From Hexactinellida sp. DTS-2022 (lineage: Eukaryota > Porifera > Hexactinellida), in the NCBI GenBank assembly GCA_028753945.1, contig JAPNXP010000002.1, positions 3,472,001 through 3,536,000 on the forward strand: DNA of 64,000 bases, given 5' to 3'. Below the pieces are notes generated by a model. The model was not told the DNA's origin. It searched no databases and saw nothing but the letters and a program-made list of their open reading frames with translations. Below are positions 1 to 14,449 of the stretch, in pieces. The position numbers were made by a program, and so were the translations under genes. Numbering within the stretch: position 1 is the first letter of the stretch; every line of letters starts with the position of its first letter.

Positions 1-850
1 GTCTTAGATTTATCCTGCTGCATGATCCGAAACACAATAATTTTTATTAATGTTGGTGGCTTTAGTGATTTTTATACTTTTGATCTTCTATATCATACTG
101 CGTTCAAATCATTGTAATGGTATCTTTTTGACACTATTCCTAACCAAGACTATTACTAGTTTACATTCATCACCATCTCTGAAAAGAAGAATCGAAGTAG
201 TTTATTTTTGCCACCACTGCTTTGTAGCTTCTCGAGTGTTATAACTTATATTGTTATCATATTGTCTGAATGCATCTTGAGTGGTATCTGATTCGCACAG
301 CATGCAATGCAGAAAATGAAATATCGTACATCCATTTGAAAATTAAATGTGCACTGTTTCGTTTCCTTAGTGCATTGAGATTACACTCTCAGAGGTAATT
401 TTTCATATTTCATCTCAATATTTTAGTGTTGTAATATCTATTTCAATTTTCATTTGTTGTATCTTATTTGTTTATCTTATAATTAATAACCATGCTTCAT
501 GGAGTTATACCACCTTCAGTCTGATTGTAGATACATTTATATATATATACTTGTACACGTATTAATATTAATTATCAGGATTATTTGAGTAAAATTATAA
601 GGGAATATAAGACTCTCCAGGAGGATCGTTATTATATGGAATACCATCATCAGCATGAATTTTAGAATATTCTATTTTCAGCTGCTGATTACAATAAACA
701 AAAGATATTCAGTGAATTCGTAAATTTCATTGGCTACACATACATACATACATATGTGTTTGCATGAACAGTCTCACTTCTCAAAAAGTATAAAACAATT
801 TTATTTGACAAACATTTAACATATTTGAGAACTAACATTATTATATTAAA
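1..850. other. AT-rich stretch with no recognisable gene
   Basis: The longest open frame is 64 codons, very AT-rich and hydrophobic, and has no recognisable motif. The only local structure is a short TACA/CATA simple repeat near 738-755. I see nothing else in it. Confidence 0.6.
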
Positions 851-1171
851 TAATTGTAGATTAAAAACTTAAGTTACACTCAAGTAAAACTTAAGTTTTT
901 ACTTAAAGTTGAGCCAAATCTAAGTTCTCGTTAAGTTTTCTAACTTTAAGAAAACTTAACCAAAACTAAGCAAAACTTAAGTAAAACTTAAGTTTTGCTT
1001 AAACTTAAGCAAAACTTAAGTTTTTACTTAAAGTTAAGCAAAATCTAAGTTTTCCGTTAAGATTTCTAACTTTAAGAAAACTTAACCAAAACTAAGCAAA
1101 ACTTAAGTTTTTCTTAAGTTTAGCTTAGTTTTTGACTTAAGCAAAACTTAAGTATTGTTAGTGAATAGGGC
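850..1171. mobile_element. ACTTAAG-rich palindromic element end (MITE-like)
   Basis: The palindromic heptamer ACTTAAG and variants such as AAACTTAAG and CTTAAGTTT recur about a dozen times in both orientations, so the stretch can fold on itself repeatedly. It ends with a sequence reading GTTAGTGAATAGGGCCC at 1157-1173, directly against the satellite. The terminal GGGCCCTATTCACTAA form (reverse complement) is reminiscent of some Harbinger-type nonautonomous elements, which is an inference. No matching left terminus was found, so it may be truncated. Confidence 0.5.
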
Positions 1172-4100
1172 CCCTGAGCTTTGAAGCGTGAAGTTGGGTA
1201 TATTTAAATCGAAAAGTCCGGAGAACAAGTGTGTGCTTGAAGGATCCTAGCAAAAACCAATGGAATGTGCGATTAACGTAAAGAATGAGAAGAACCTGGG
1301 TTATAAAAGTCAGTAGCATTGTATATAACAAAGAAGCAAGCTTAGTAAAGCAATACGGAATATATTATTACAAAAACCTTAACAACGAATTACTTCTTCA
1401 GGATATAGATAAGAACCACAGCCACCAATGAACAAGGAATAGTATAATGTAAGGTTGTAAAAACATGAGCTTTAAAGCGTGAAGTTGGGCATATTTAGAT
1501 CGAAAAGTCCGGAATGGATAAGTGTGTGTTTGAAGGACCCTAGCAAAAACCAATGGAATGTGCGATTAACGTTAAGAATGAGAAAGACCTGGGTTATAAA
1601 AGTGAGTAGCATTGTATATGACAAAGAAGCAAGCTTAGTACAGCAGTACGGAATATATTATTACAAAAACACAAGTAAAGAATGAAATCTTCTGCTGGAT
1701 ATAGATAAGAACAAGAGCCACCAATGAACAAGGAATAGTATAATGTAAGGTTGTAAAAACCTGAGCTTTGAAGCGTGAAGTTGGGTATATTTAGGTCGAA
1801 AAGTCCGGAGGGATAAGTGTGTGTTTGAAGGACCCTAGCAAAAACCAATGGAATGTGCGATTAACGTAAAAGAATGAGAAGAACCTGGGTTATAAAAGTG
1901 AGTAGTATTGTATATGACAAAGAAGCAAGCTTAGTACAGCAGTATGGAATATATTATTACAAAAACCCTAGCAAAGAATTAGTTTTCTGGATATAGATAA
2001 GAACCACAGCCACCAATTAACAAGGAATAGTATAATGTAAGGTTGTAAAAACCTGAGCTTTGAAAGCGTGAAGTTGGCTATATTTAGATCGAAAAGTCCG
2101 GAGGGATAAGTGTGTGTTTGAAGGACCCTAGCAAAAACCAATGGAATGTGCGATTAACGTATAAGAATGAGAAAGACCTGGGTTATAAAAGTGAGTAGTA
2201 TTGTATATGACAAAGAAGCAAGCTTAGTACAGCAGTATGGAATATATTATTACAAAAACCCTAGCAAAGAATTAGTTTTCTGGATATAGATAAGAACCAC
2301 AGCCACCAATTAACAAGGAATAGTATAATGTATGGTTGTAAAAACCTGAGCTTTGAAAGCGTGAAGTTGGCTATATTTAGATCGAAAAGTCCGGAGGGAT
2401 AAGTGTGTGTTTGAAGGACCCTAGCAAAAACCAATGGAATGTGCGATTAACGTATAAGAATGAGAAAGACCTGGGTTATAAAAGTGAGTAGTATTGTATA
2501 TGACAAAGAAGCAAGCTTAGTACAGCAGTACGGAATATATTATTACAAAAACACAAGCAAAGAATTACTTTCTGGATATAGATAAAACAAGAGCCACCAA
2601 TGAACAAGGAATAGTATAATGTAAGGATGTAAAAACCTGAGCTTTGAAGCTTGAAGTTGGGTATATTTAGATCTAAAAGTCCGGAGGGATAAGTGTGTGT
2701 TTGAAGGATCCTAGCAAAAACCAATGGAATGTGCGATTAACGGAAAGAATGAGAAGAACCTGGGTTATAAAAGTGAGTAGTATTGTATATGACAAAGAAG
2801 CAAGCTTAGTACAGCAGTACGGAATATATTATTACAAAAACCCTAGCAAAGAATTAGTTTTCTGGATATAGATAAGAACCACAGCCACCAATTAACAAGG
2901 AATAGTATAATGTAAGGTTGTAAAAACCTGAGCTTTGAAAGCGTGAAGTTGGCTATATTTAGATCGAAAAGTCCGGAGGGATAAGTGTGTGTTTGAAGGA
3001 TCCTAGCAAAAACCAATGGAATGTGCGATTAACGTATAAGAATGAGAAAGACCTGGGTTATAAAAGTGAGTAGTATTGTATATGACAAAGAAGCAAGCTT
3101 AGTACAGCAGTACGGAATATATTATTACAAAAACACAAGCAAAGAATTACTTTCTGGATATAGATAAAACAAGAGCCACCAATGAACAAGGAATAGTATA
3201 ATGTAAGGATGTAAAAACCTGAGCTTTGAAGCGTGAAGTTGGGTATATTTAGATCTAAAAGTTCGGAAGGGTAAAGTGTGTGTTTGAAGGATCCTAGCAA
3301 AAACCAATGGAATGTGCGATTAACGTAAAGAATTTGAAGAACCTGGGTTATAAAAGTCAGTAGCATTGTATATGACAAAGAAGCAAGCTTAGTAAAGCAA
3401 TACGGAATATATTTTTACAAAAACCTAGCAACGAATGACTTCTTCTGGATATAGATAAGAACCACAGAAACCAATGAACAAGGAATAGTATAAAGTAAGG
3501 TTGTAAAAACCTGAACTTTCAAGTGTGAAGTTGGGTATATTTAAATCGAAAAGTCCGGAGGGATAAGTGTGTGTTTGAAGGATCCTAGCAAAAACCAATG
3601 GAATGTGCGATTAACGTAAAGAATTTGAAGAACCTGGGTTATAAAAGTGAGTAGCATTGTATATGACAAAGAAGCAAGCTTAATAAAGCAATACGGAATA
3701 TATTATTACAAAAACCTTAACAATGAATTACTTCTTCAGGATATAGATAAGAACCACAGCCACCAATGAACAAGGAATAGTATAAAGTAAGGTTGTAAAA
3801 ACCTAAGCTTTGAAGAGTGAAGTTGGGTATATTTAGATCTAAAAGTCCGGAGAATAAGTGTGTGCTTGAAGGATCCTAGCAAAAACCAATGGAATGGGCG
3901 ATTAACGTAAGAATGTGAAGAACCTGGGTTATAAAGTCAGAAGCATTGTATATGACAAAGAAGCAAGCTTAGTAAAGCAATACGGAATATATTATTACAA
4001 AAACCTTAACAATGAATTACTTCTTCAGGATATAGATAAGAACCACAGCCACCAATGAACAAGGAATAGTATAATGTAAGGTTGTAAAACATGAGCTTTG

Positions 4101-6399
4101 AAGCGTGAAGTTGGGTATATTTAGGTCGAAAAGTCCGGAGGGATAAGTGTGTGTTTGAAGGATCCTAGCAAAGACCAATGGAATGTGCGATTAACGTAAG
4201 AATGAGAAGAACCTGGGTTATAAAAGTCAGTAGCATTGTATATGACAAAGAAGCAAGCTTAGTAAAGCAATACGGAATATATTATTACAAAAACCTTAAC
4301 AATGAATTACTTCTTCAGGATATAGATAAGAACCACAGCCACCAATGAACAAGGAATAGTATAATGTAAGGTTGTAAAAACATGAGCTTTGAAGCGTGAA
4401 GTTGGGTATATTTAGATCGAAAAGTCCGGAAGGATAAGTGTGTGCTTGAAGGATCCTAGCAAAAACCAATGGAATGTGCGATTAACGGAAAATGAGAAGA
4501 ACCTGGGTTATAAAAGTGAGTAGTATTGTATATGACAAAGAAGCAAGCTTAGTAAAGCAATACGGAATATATTATTACAAAAACCTTAACAATGAATTAC
4601 TTCTTCAGGATATAGATAAGAACCACAGCCATCAATGAACAAGGAATAGTATAATGTAAGGTTGTAAAAACATGAGCTTTGAAGCGTGAAGTTGGGTATA
4701 TTTAGATCGAAAAGTCCGGAAGGATAAGTGTGTGCTTGAAGGATCCTAGCAAAAACCAATGGAATGTGCGATTAACGTAAGAATGAGAAGAACCTGGGTT
4801 ATAAAAGTCAGTAGCATTGTATATGACAAAGAAGCAAGCTTAGTAAAGCAATACGGAATATATTATTACAAAAACCTTAACAATGAATTACTTCTTCAGG
4901 ATATAGATAAGAACCACAGCCACCAATGAACAAGGAATAGTATAATGTAAGGTTGTAAAAACATGAGCTTTGAAGCGTGAAGTTGGGTATATTTAGATCG
5001 AAAAGTCCGGAAGGATAAGTGTGTGCTTGAAGGATCCTAGCAAAAACCAATGGAATGTGCGATTAACGTAAGAATGAGAAGAACCTGGGTTATAAAAGTC
5101 AGTAGCATTGTATATGACAAAGAAGGAAGCTTAGTACATCAGTACGGAATATATTATTACAAAAACCCTAGCAACGAATTACTTTTCTGGATATAGATAA
5201 GAACCACAGACACCATTGAACAAGGAATAGTATAATGTAAGGTTGTAAAAACCTGAGCATTGAAGCGTGAAGTTGGGTATATTTAGATCGAAAAGTCCGG
5301 AAGGATAAGTGTGTGTTTGAAGGATCCTAGCAAAAACCAATGTAATGTGCGATTAACGGAAAATGAGAAGAACCTGGGAATTAAAAGTGAGTAGCATTGT
5401 ATATGACTTAGAAGAAAGCTTAGTAGAGCAGTATGGAAGAGATTAATACAAAAACCTTAACAACGAATGACTTCTTCTGGATATAGATAAGCACCATAGC
5501 CAACAATTAACAAGGGATACTATAATGTAAGGTTGTAAAAACATGAGCTTTGAAGCGTGAAGTTGGGTATATTTAGATCGAAAAGTCCGGAAGGATAAGT
5601 GTGTGCTTGAAGGATCCTAGCAAAAACCAATGGAATGTGCGATTAACGTAAAGAATGAGAAGAACCTGGGTTATAAAAGTCAGTAGCATTGTATATGACA
5701 AAGAAACAAGCTTAGTAAAGCAATACGGAAAATATTTTTACAAAAAACTAGCAACGAATGACTTCTTCAGAATATAGATAAGAACCACAGCCACCAATGA
5801 AGAAGGAATAGTATAATGTAAGGTTGTAAAAACATGAGCTTTGAAGCGTGAAGTTGGGTATATTTAGATCGAAAAGTCCGGAAGGATAAGTGTGTGTTTG
5901 AAGGATCCTAGCAAAAACCAATGGAATGTGCGATTAACGAAAAATGAGAAGAACCTGGGAAATAAAAGTGATTAGCATTGTATATGACTTAGAAGAAAGC
6001 TTAGAAGAGCAGTATGGAATAGATTAATACAAAAACCTTAACAACGAATGACTTCTTCTGGATATAGATAAGCACCATAGCCAACAATTAACAAGGAAAA
6101 CTATAATGTAAGGTTGTAAAAACATGAGCTTTGAAGCGTGAAGTTGGGTATATTTAGATCGAAAAGTCCGGAAGGATAAGTGTGTGTTTGAAGGATCCTA
6201 GCAAAAACCAATGGAATGTGCGATTAACGAAAAATGAGAAGAACCTGGGAAATAAAAGTGAGTAGCATTGTATATGACTTAGAAGAAAGCTTAGTAGAGC
6301 AGTATGGAATAGATTAATACAAAAACCTTAACAACGAATGACTTCTTCTGGATATAGATAAGCACCATAGCCAACAATTAACAAGGAATACTATAATGT

Positions 6400-9300
6400 A
6401 AGGTTGTAAAAACATGAGCTTTGAAGCGTGAAGTTGGGTATATTTAGATCGAAATGTCCGGAGGGATAAGTGTGTGTTTGAAGGATCCTAGCAAAAACCA
6501 ATGGAATGTGCGATTAACGGAAAAATGAGAAGAACCTGGGTTATAAAAGTGAGTAGCATTGTATATGACAAAGAAGCAAGCTTAATAAAGCAATACGGAA
6601 TATATTATTACAAAAACCTCAACAACGAATGACTTCTTCTGGATATAGATAAGCACCACAGCCAACAATTAACAAGGGATAGTAAAATGTAAGGTTGTAA
6701 AAATCTGAGCTTTGAAGCGTGAAGTTGGGTATATTTAGATCGAAAATTCCGGAGAGATAAGTATGTGTTTGATGGATCCTAGCAAAAACCAATGGAATGT
6801 GCGATTAACGTATAAGAATGAGAAAAACCTGGGAAATAAAAGTGAGTAGCATTGTATATGACTTAGAAGAAAGCTTAGTAGAGCAGTATGGAATAGATTA
6901 ATACAAAAACCCTAGTAACGAATTACTTCTTCTGGATATAGATAAGAACCACAGCACCAATGAACAAGGAATAGTATAATGTGAGGTTGTAAAACAAGAG
7001 CTTTGAAACGTGAAGTTGGGTATATTTAGATCGAAAAGTCCGGAAGGGATAAGTGTGTGCTTGAAGGATCCTAGCAAAAACCAATGGAATGTGCGATTAA
7101 CGTAAGAATGAGAAGAACCTGGGTTATAAAAGTCAGTAGCATTGTATATGACAAAGAAGCAAGCTTAGTAAAGCAATACGGAATATATTATTACAAAAAC
7201 CTTATCAATGAATTACTTCTTCAGGATATAGATAAGAACCACAGCCACCAATGAACAAGGAATAGTATAATGTAAGGTTGCAAAAACATGAGCTTTGAAG
7301 CGTGAAGTTGGGTATATTTAGATCGAAAAGTCCGGAAGGATAAGTGTGTGCTTGAAGGATCCTAGCAAAAACCAATGGAATGTGCGATTAACGTAAGAAT
7401 GAGAAGAACCTGGGTTATAAAAGTGAGTAGTATTGTATATGACAAAGAAGCAAGCTAAGTACATCAGTACGGAATATATTATTAAAAAAACCCTAGCAAC
7501 GAATTACTTTTCTGGATATAGATAAGAACCACAGCCACCATTGAACAAGGAATAGTATAATGTAAGGTTGTAAAAACCTGAGCTTTGAAGCGTGAAGTTG
7601 GGTATATTTAGGTCGAAAAGTCCGGAGAATAAGTGTGTGTTTGAAGGATCCTAGCAAAAACCAATGGAATGTGCAATTAACGTAAAGAATGAGAAGAACC
7701 TGGGTTAGAATAGTGAGTAGCATTGTATATGACAAAGAAGCAAGCTTAGTACATAAGTACGGAATATATTATTACAAAAACCCTAGCAACGAATTACTTT
7801 TCTGGATATAGATAAGAACCACAGACACCATTGAACAAGGAATAGTATAATGTAAGGTTGTAAAAACCTGAGCTTTGAAGCGTGAAGTTGGGTATATTTA
7901 GATCGAAAAGTCCGGAAGGATAAGTGTGTGTTTGAAGGATCCTAGCAAAAACCAATGGAATGTGCGATTAACGGAAAATGAGAAGAACCTGGGAAATAAA
8001 AGTGAGTAGCATTGTATATGACTTAGAAGAAAGCTTAGTAGAGCAGTATGGAAGAGATTAATACAAAAACCTTAACAACGAATGACTTCTTCTGGATATA
8101 GATAAGCACCATAGCCAACAATTAACAAGGAATACTATAATGTAAGGTTGTAAAAAGATGAGCTTTGAAGCGTGAAGTTGGGTATATTTAGATCGAAAAG
8201 TCCGGAAGGATAAGTGTGTGCTTGAAGGATCCTAGCAAAAACCAATGGAATGTGCGAGTAACGTAAAGAATGAGAAGAACCTGGGTTATAAAAGTCAGTA
8301 GCATTGTATATGACAAAGAAACAAGCTTAGTAAAGCAATACGGAATATTTTATTACAAAAACCTTAATAATGAATTACTTCTTCAGAATATAGATAAGAA
8401 CCACAGCCACCAATGAAGAAGGAATTTTATAATGTAAGGTTGTAAAAACCTGAGCTTTGAAGCGTGAAGTTGGGTATATTTAGATCGAAAAGTCCGGAAG
8501 GATAAGTGTGTGTTTGAAGGATCCTAGCAAAAACCAATGGAATGTGCGATTAACGAAAAATGAGAAGAACCTGGGAAATAAAAGTGAGTAGCATTGTATA
8601 TGACTTAGAAGAAAGCTTAGAAGAGCAGTATGGAATAGATTAATACAAAAACCTTAACAACGAATGACTTCTTCTGGATATAGATAAGCACCATAGCCAA
8701 CAATTAACTTAGAATACTATAATGTAAGGTTGTAAAAACATGAGCTTTGAAGCGTGAAGTTGGGTATATTTAGATCGAAAAGTCCGGAAGGATAAGTGTG
8801 TGTTTGAAGGATCCTAGCAAAAACCAATGGAATGTGCGATTAACGAAAAATGAGAAGAACCTGGGAAATAAAAGTGAGTAGCATTGTATATGACTTAGAA
8901 GAAAGCTTAGTAGAGCAGTATGGAATTGATTAATACAAAAACCTTAACAACGAATGACTTCTTCTGGATATAGATAAGCACCATAGCCAACAATTAACAA
9001 GGAATACTATAATGTAAGGATGTAAAAACATGAGCTTTGAAGCGTGAAGTTGGGTATATTTAGATCGAAAAGTCCGGAGGGATAAGTGTGTGTTTGAAGG
9101 ATCCTAGCAAAAACCAATGGAATGTGCGATTAACGGAAAAATGAGAAGAACCTGGGTTATAAAAGTGAGTAGCATTGTATATGACAAAGAAGCAAGCTTA
9201 ATAAAGCAATACGGAATATATTATTACAAAAACCTCAACAACGAATGACTTCTTCTGGATATAGATAAGCACCACAGCCAACAATTAACAAGGGATAGTA

Positions 9301-9598
9301 AAATGTAAGGTTGTAAAAATCTGAGCTTTGAAGCGTGAAGTTGGGTATATTTAGATCGAAAATTCCGGAGAGATAAGTATGTGTTTGATGGATCCTAGCA
9401 AAAACCAATGGAATGTGCGATTAACGTATAAGAATGAGAAAAACCTGGGAAATAAAAGTGAGTAGCATTGTATATGACTTAGAAGAAAGCTTAGTAGAGC
9501 AGTATGGAATAGATTAATACAAAAACCCTAGTAACGAATTACTTCTTCTGGATATAGATAAGAACCACAGCACCAATGAACAAGGAATAGTATAATGT
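6400..9598. repeat. Higher-order satellite block, copy 1 (3199 bp, 11 units)
   Basis: This block and the next are near identical at a constant offset of 3199 bp. A rare variant GAAATGTCCG occurs at 6451 and 9650, and CGAAAATTCC at 6741 and 9940. Within the block the CGAAAATTCC variant also appears 2616 bp later (9357), so the 11-unit block is itself a 9-unit block plus a 2-unit (583 bp) duplication. Confidence 0.85.
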
Positions 9599-12500
9599 AA
9601 GGATGTAAAAACATGAGCTTTGAAGCGTGAAGTTGGGTATATTTAGATCGAAATGTCCGGAGGGATAAGTGTGTGTTTGAAGGATCCTAGCAAAAACCAA
9701 TGGAATGTGCGATTAACGGAAAAATGAGAAGAACCTGGGTTATAAAAGTGAGTAGCATTGTATATGACAAAGAAGCAAGCTTAATAAAGCAATACGGAAT
9801 ATATTATTACAAAAACCTCAACAACGAATGACTTCTTCTGGATATAGATAAGCACCACAGCCAACAATTAACAAGGGATAGTAAAATGTAAGGTTGTAAA
9901 AATCTGAGCTTTGAAGCGTGAAGTTGGGTATATTTAGATCGAAAATTCCGGAGAGATAAGTATGTGTTTGATGGATCCTAGCAAAAACCAATGGAATGTG
10001 CGATTAACGTATAAGAATGAGAAAAACCTGGGAAATAAAAGTGAGTAGCATTGTATATGACTTAGAAGAAAGCTTAGTAGAGCAGTATGGAATAGATTAA
10101 TACAAAAACCCTAGTAACGAATTACTTCTTCTGGATATAGATAAGAACCACAGCACCAATGAACAAGGAATAGTATAATGTGAGGTTGTAAAACAAGAGC
10201 TTTGAAACGTGAAGTTGGGTATATTTAGATCGAAAAGTCCGGAAGGGATAAGTGTGTGCTTGAAGGATCCTAGCAAAAACCAATGGAATGTGCGATTAAC
10301 GTAAGAATGAGAAGAACCTGGGTTATAAAAGTCAGTAGCATTGTATATGACAAAGAAGCAAGCTTAGTAAAGCAATACGGAATATATTATTACAAAAACC
10401 TTATCAATGAATTACTTCTTCAGGATATAGATAAGAACCACAGCCACCAATGAACAAGGAATAGTATAATGTAAGGTTGCAAAAACATGAGCTTTGAAGC
10501 GTGAAGTTGGGTATATTTAGATCGAAAAGTCCGGAAGGATAAGTGTGTGCTTGAAGGATCCTAGCAAAAACCAATGGAATGTGCGATTAACGTAAGAATG
10601 AGAAGAACCTGGGTTATAAAAGTGAGTAGTATTGTATATGACAAAGAAGCAAGCTAAGTACATCAGTACGGAATATATTATTAAAAAAACCCTAGCAACG
10701 AATTACTTTTCTGGATATAGATAAGAACCACAGCCACCATTGAACAAGGAATAGTATAATGTAAGGTTGTAAAAACCTGAGCTTTGAAGCGTGAAGTTGG
10801 GTATATTTAGGTCGAAAAGTCCGGAGAATAAGTGTGTGTTTGAAGGATCCTAGCAAAAACCAATGGAATGTGCAATTAACGTAAAGAATGAGAAGAACCT
10901 GGGTTAGAATAGTGAGTAGCATTGTATATGACAAAGAAGCAAGCTTAGTACATAAGTACGGAATATATTATTACAAAAACCCTAGCAACGAATTACTTTT
11001 CTGGATATAGATAAGAACCACAGACACCATTGAACAAGGAATAGTATAATGTAAGGTTGTAAAAACCTGAGCTTTGAAGCGTGAAGTTGGGTATATTTAG
11101 ATCGAAAAGTCCGGAAGGATAAGTGTGTGTTTGAAGGATCCTAGCAAAAACCAATGGAATGTGCGATTAACGGAAAATGAGAAGAACCTGGGAAATAAAA
11201 GTGAGTAGCATTGTATATGACTTAGAAGAAAGCTTAGTAGAGCAGTATGGAAGAGATTAATACAAAAACCTTAACAACGAATGACTTCTTCTGGATATAG
11301 ATAAGCACCATAGCCAACAATTAACAAGGAATACTATAATGTAAGGTTGTAAAAAGATGAGCTTTGAAGCGTGAAGTTGGGTATATTTAGATCGAAAAGT
11401 CCGGAAGGATAAGTGTGTGCTTGAAGGATCCTAGCAAAAACCAATGGAATGTGCGAGTAACGTAAAGAATGAGAAGAACCTGGGTTATAAAAGTCAGTAG
11501 CATTGTATATGACAAAGAAACAAGCTTAGTAAAGCAATACGGAATATTTTATTACAAAAACCTTAATAATGAATTACTTCTTCAGAATATAGATAAGAAC
11601 CACAGCCACCAATGAAGAAGGAATTTTATAATGTAAGGTTGTAAAAACCTGAGCTTTGAAGCGTGAAGTTGGGTATATTTAGATCGAAAAGTCCGGAAGG
11701 ATAAGTGTGTGTTTGAAGGATCCTAGCAAAAACCAATGGAATGTGCGATTAACGAAAAATGAGAAGAACCTGGGAAATAAAAGTGAGTAGCATTGTATAT
11801 GACTTAGAAGAAAGCTTAGAAGAGCAGTATGGAATAGATTAATACAAAAACCTTAACAACGAATGACTTCTTCTGGATATAGATAAGCACCATAGCCAAC
11901 AATTAACTTAGAATACTATAATGTAAGGTTGTAAAAACATGAGCTTTGAAGCGTGAAGTTGGGTATATTTAGATCGAAAAGTCCGGAAGGATAAGTGTGT
12001 GTTTGAAGGATCCTAGCAAAAACCAATGGAATGTGCGATTAACGAAAAATGAGAAGAACCTGGGAAATAAAAGTGAGTAGCATTGTATATGACTTAGAAG
12101 AAAGCTTAGTAGAGCAGTATGGAATTGATTAATACAAAAACCTTAACAACGAATGACTTCTTCTGGATATAGATAAGCACCATAGCCAACAATTAACAAG
12201 GAATACTATAATGTAAGGATGTAAAAACATGAGCTTTGAAGCGTGAAGTTGGGTATATTTAGATCGAAAAGTCCGGAGGGATAAGTGTGTGTTTGAAGGA
12301 TCCTAGCAAAAACCAATGGAATGTGCGATTAACGGAAAAATGAGAAGAACCTGGGTTATAAAAGTGAGTAGGATTGTATATGACAAAGAAGCAAGCTTAA
12401 TAAAGCAATACGGAATATATTATTACAAAAACCTCAACAACGAATGACTTCTTCTGGATATAGATAAGCACCACAGCCAACAATTAACAAGGGATAGTAA

Positions 12501-12797
12501 AATGTAAGGTTGTAAAAATCTGAGCTTTGAAGCGTGAAGTTGGGTATATTTAGATCGAAAATTCCGGAGAGATAAGTATGTGTTTGATGGATCCTAGCAA
12601 AAACCAATGGAATGTGCGATTAACGTATAAGAATGAGAAAAACCTGGGAAATAAAAGTGAGTAGCATTGTATATGACTTAGAAGAAAGCTTAGTAGAGCA
12701 GTATGGAATAGATTAATACAAAAACCCTAGTAACGAATTACTTCTTCTGGATATAGATAAGAACCACAGCACCAATGAACAAGGAATAGTATAATGT
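9599..12797. repeat. Higher-order satellite block, copy 2
   Basis: This is a tandem copy of the preceding block. The 80-codon minus-strand frames at 7493-7735 and 10692-10934 translate identically, which shows how little the two copies have diverged compared with adjacent 291-bp units. Past about 12800 the array resumes as the start of a further partial copy and then diverges after about 13060. Confidence 0.85.
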
Positions 12798-14130
12798 GAG
12801 GTTGTAAAACCAGAGCTTTGAAACGTGAAGTTGGGTATATTTAGATCGAAAAGTCCGGAAGGGATAAGTGTGTGCTTGAAGGATCCTAGCAAAAACCAAT
12901 GGAATGTGCGATTAACGTAAGAATGAGAAGAACCTGGGTTATAAAAGTCAGTAGCATTGTATATGACAAAGAAGCAAGCTTAGTAAAGCAATACGGAATA
13001 TATTATTACAAAAACCTTAACAATGAATTACTTCTTCAGGATATAGATAAGAACCACAGCCACCAATGAACAAGGAATAGTATAAAGTAAGGTTGTAAAA
13101 ACCGAAACTTTGAATCGTGAAGTTGGGTATATTTAGATCAAAAGTCCGGAGGGATAAGAGTGTGTTTGAAGGATCCTTGCAAAAACCAATGGAATGTGCG
13201 ATTAACGTAAAGAATGTGAAGAACCTGGGTTATATAAGTCAGTAGCATTGTATATGACAAAGAAGCAAGCTTAATACAGCAGCACGGAATATATTAATAG
13301 AAAAACAATAATAACGAAAGACTTCTTCTGGATATAGATAAGCACCACAGCCAACAATTAACAAGGAATAGTATAATGTAAGGTTGCAAAAACCTGAGCT
13401 TTGAAGCGTGAAGTTGGGTATATTTAGATCGAAAATTCCGGAGAGATAAGTAAGTGTTTGATGCATCCTAGCAAAAACCAATGGAATGTGCGATCAACGT
13501 ATAAGAATGAGAAAAACCTGGGAAATAAAAGAGAGTAGCATTGTATATGACTTAGAAGAAAGCTTAGTAGAGCAGTACGGAATATATTAATACAAAAACC
13601 TTAACAACGAATGACTTCTTCTGGATATCGATAAGAACCACAGCTACCAATGAACAAGGAATAGTATAATGTGAGGTTGTAAAACCTGAGCTTTGAAGCG
13701 TGAAGTTGGGTATATTTAGATCGAAAAGTCCGGAAGGATAAGTGTGTGTTTGAAGGATCCTAGCAAAAACCAATGGAATGTGCGATTAACGGAAAAATGA
13801 GAAGAACCTGGGTTATAAAAGTGAGTAGCATTGTATATGACAAAGAAGCAAGCTTAGTACAGCAGTATGGAATATATTATTACAAAAACCTTAACAACGA
13901 ATGAGAAAAACCTGGGAAATAAAAGTGAGTAGTATTGTATATGACAAAGAAGCAAGCTTAGTACAGCAGCACGGAATATATTAATAGAAAAACCCTAGCA
14001 ACGAATTACTTCTTCTGGATATAGATAAGAACCAGAGCCACCAATGAACAAGGAATAGTATAATGTAAGGTTGTAAAAACCTGAGCTTTGAAGCGTGAAG
14101 TATGGTTCATTTAGATGGAAAAGTCCGTAG

Positions 14131-14441
14131 GAAACAATAGAATTAAAACTAACAGTTTACTGAAATTGAAGTGTGAGTAAACAAGAAATTTTAACTCCCA
14201 TTTATGGCAGAAATTAAACCCATTATTTAAAAATTTCTTTTCCCTTTAGACGCATAATTTTATGATGAATCCAAAAGTGAAATAAAAATTGTTCGTTTAG
14301 TAAAACATTTTTTGAGTTATGGACCAGACAAATTTTGAAAGGTGTTAAAGATGTGTCCAATTTTCTTTAATGGAAAATCGTAACCCCAGGTGAAAATTAT
14401 ACGGTCCCATCGCAACTACATGCCAAGTTTCAGCCCTCAAT
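14131..14441. other. Unique AT-rich spacer between satellite and foldback element
   Basis: No open frame, repeat or hairpin of note is visible. The last 8 bases before the foldback element (14442-14449) are its left target-site duplication. Confidence 0.6.
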
Positions 14442-14449
14442 GTATACAG

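Larger units (their letters stand above)
1172..14130. repeat. ~291-bp tandem satellite array, about 44 units
   Basis: The landmark GAGCTTTGAAGCGTGAAGTT recurs at 1176, 1467, 1763, 2054, 2348, 2639, 2930, 3221 and so on, giving a unit of 291-296 bp. Units differ by scattered substitutions and 1-5 bp indels. One unit near 13688-14082 is 395 bp long because about 104 bp is duplicated inside it. The last unit decays around 14100-14130. Minus-strand frames of 60-106 codons run across some units, but neighbouring units break them, so I read the array as noncoding satellite DNA. Confidence 0.95.

Noticed and set aside
1594-13773. Minus-strand frames of 60-106 codons recurring in the satellite with similar Leu/Phe-rich translations
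   Set aside because: They are the repeat unit read in an open register. Neighbouring units break the frame with 1-bp indels and there is no sign of protein-level conservation.
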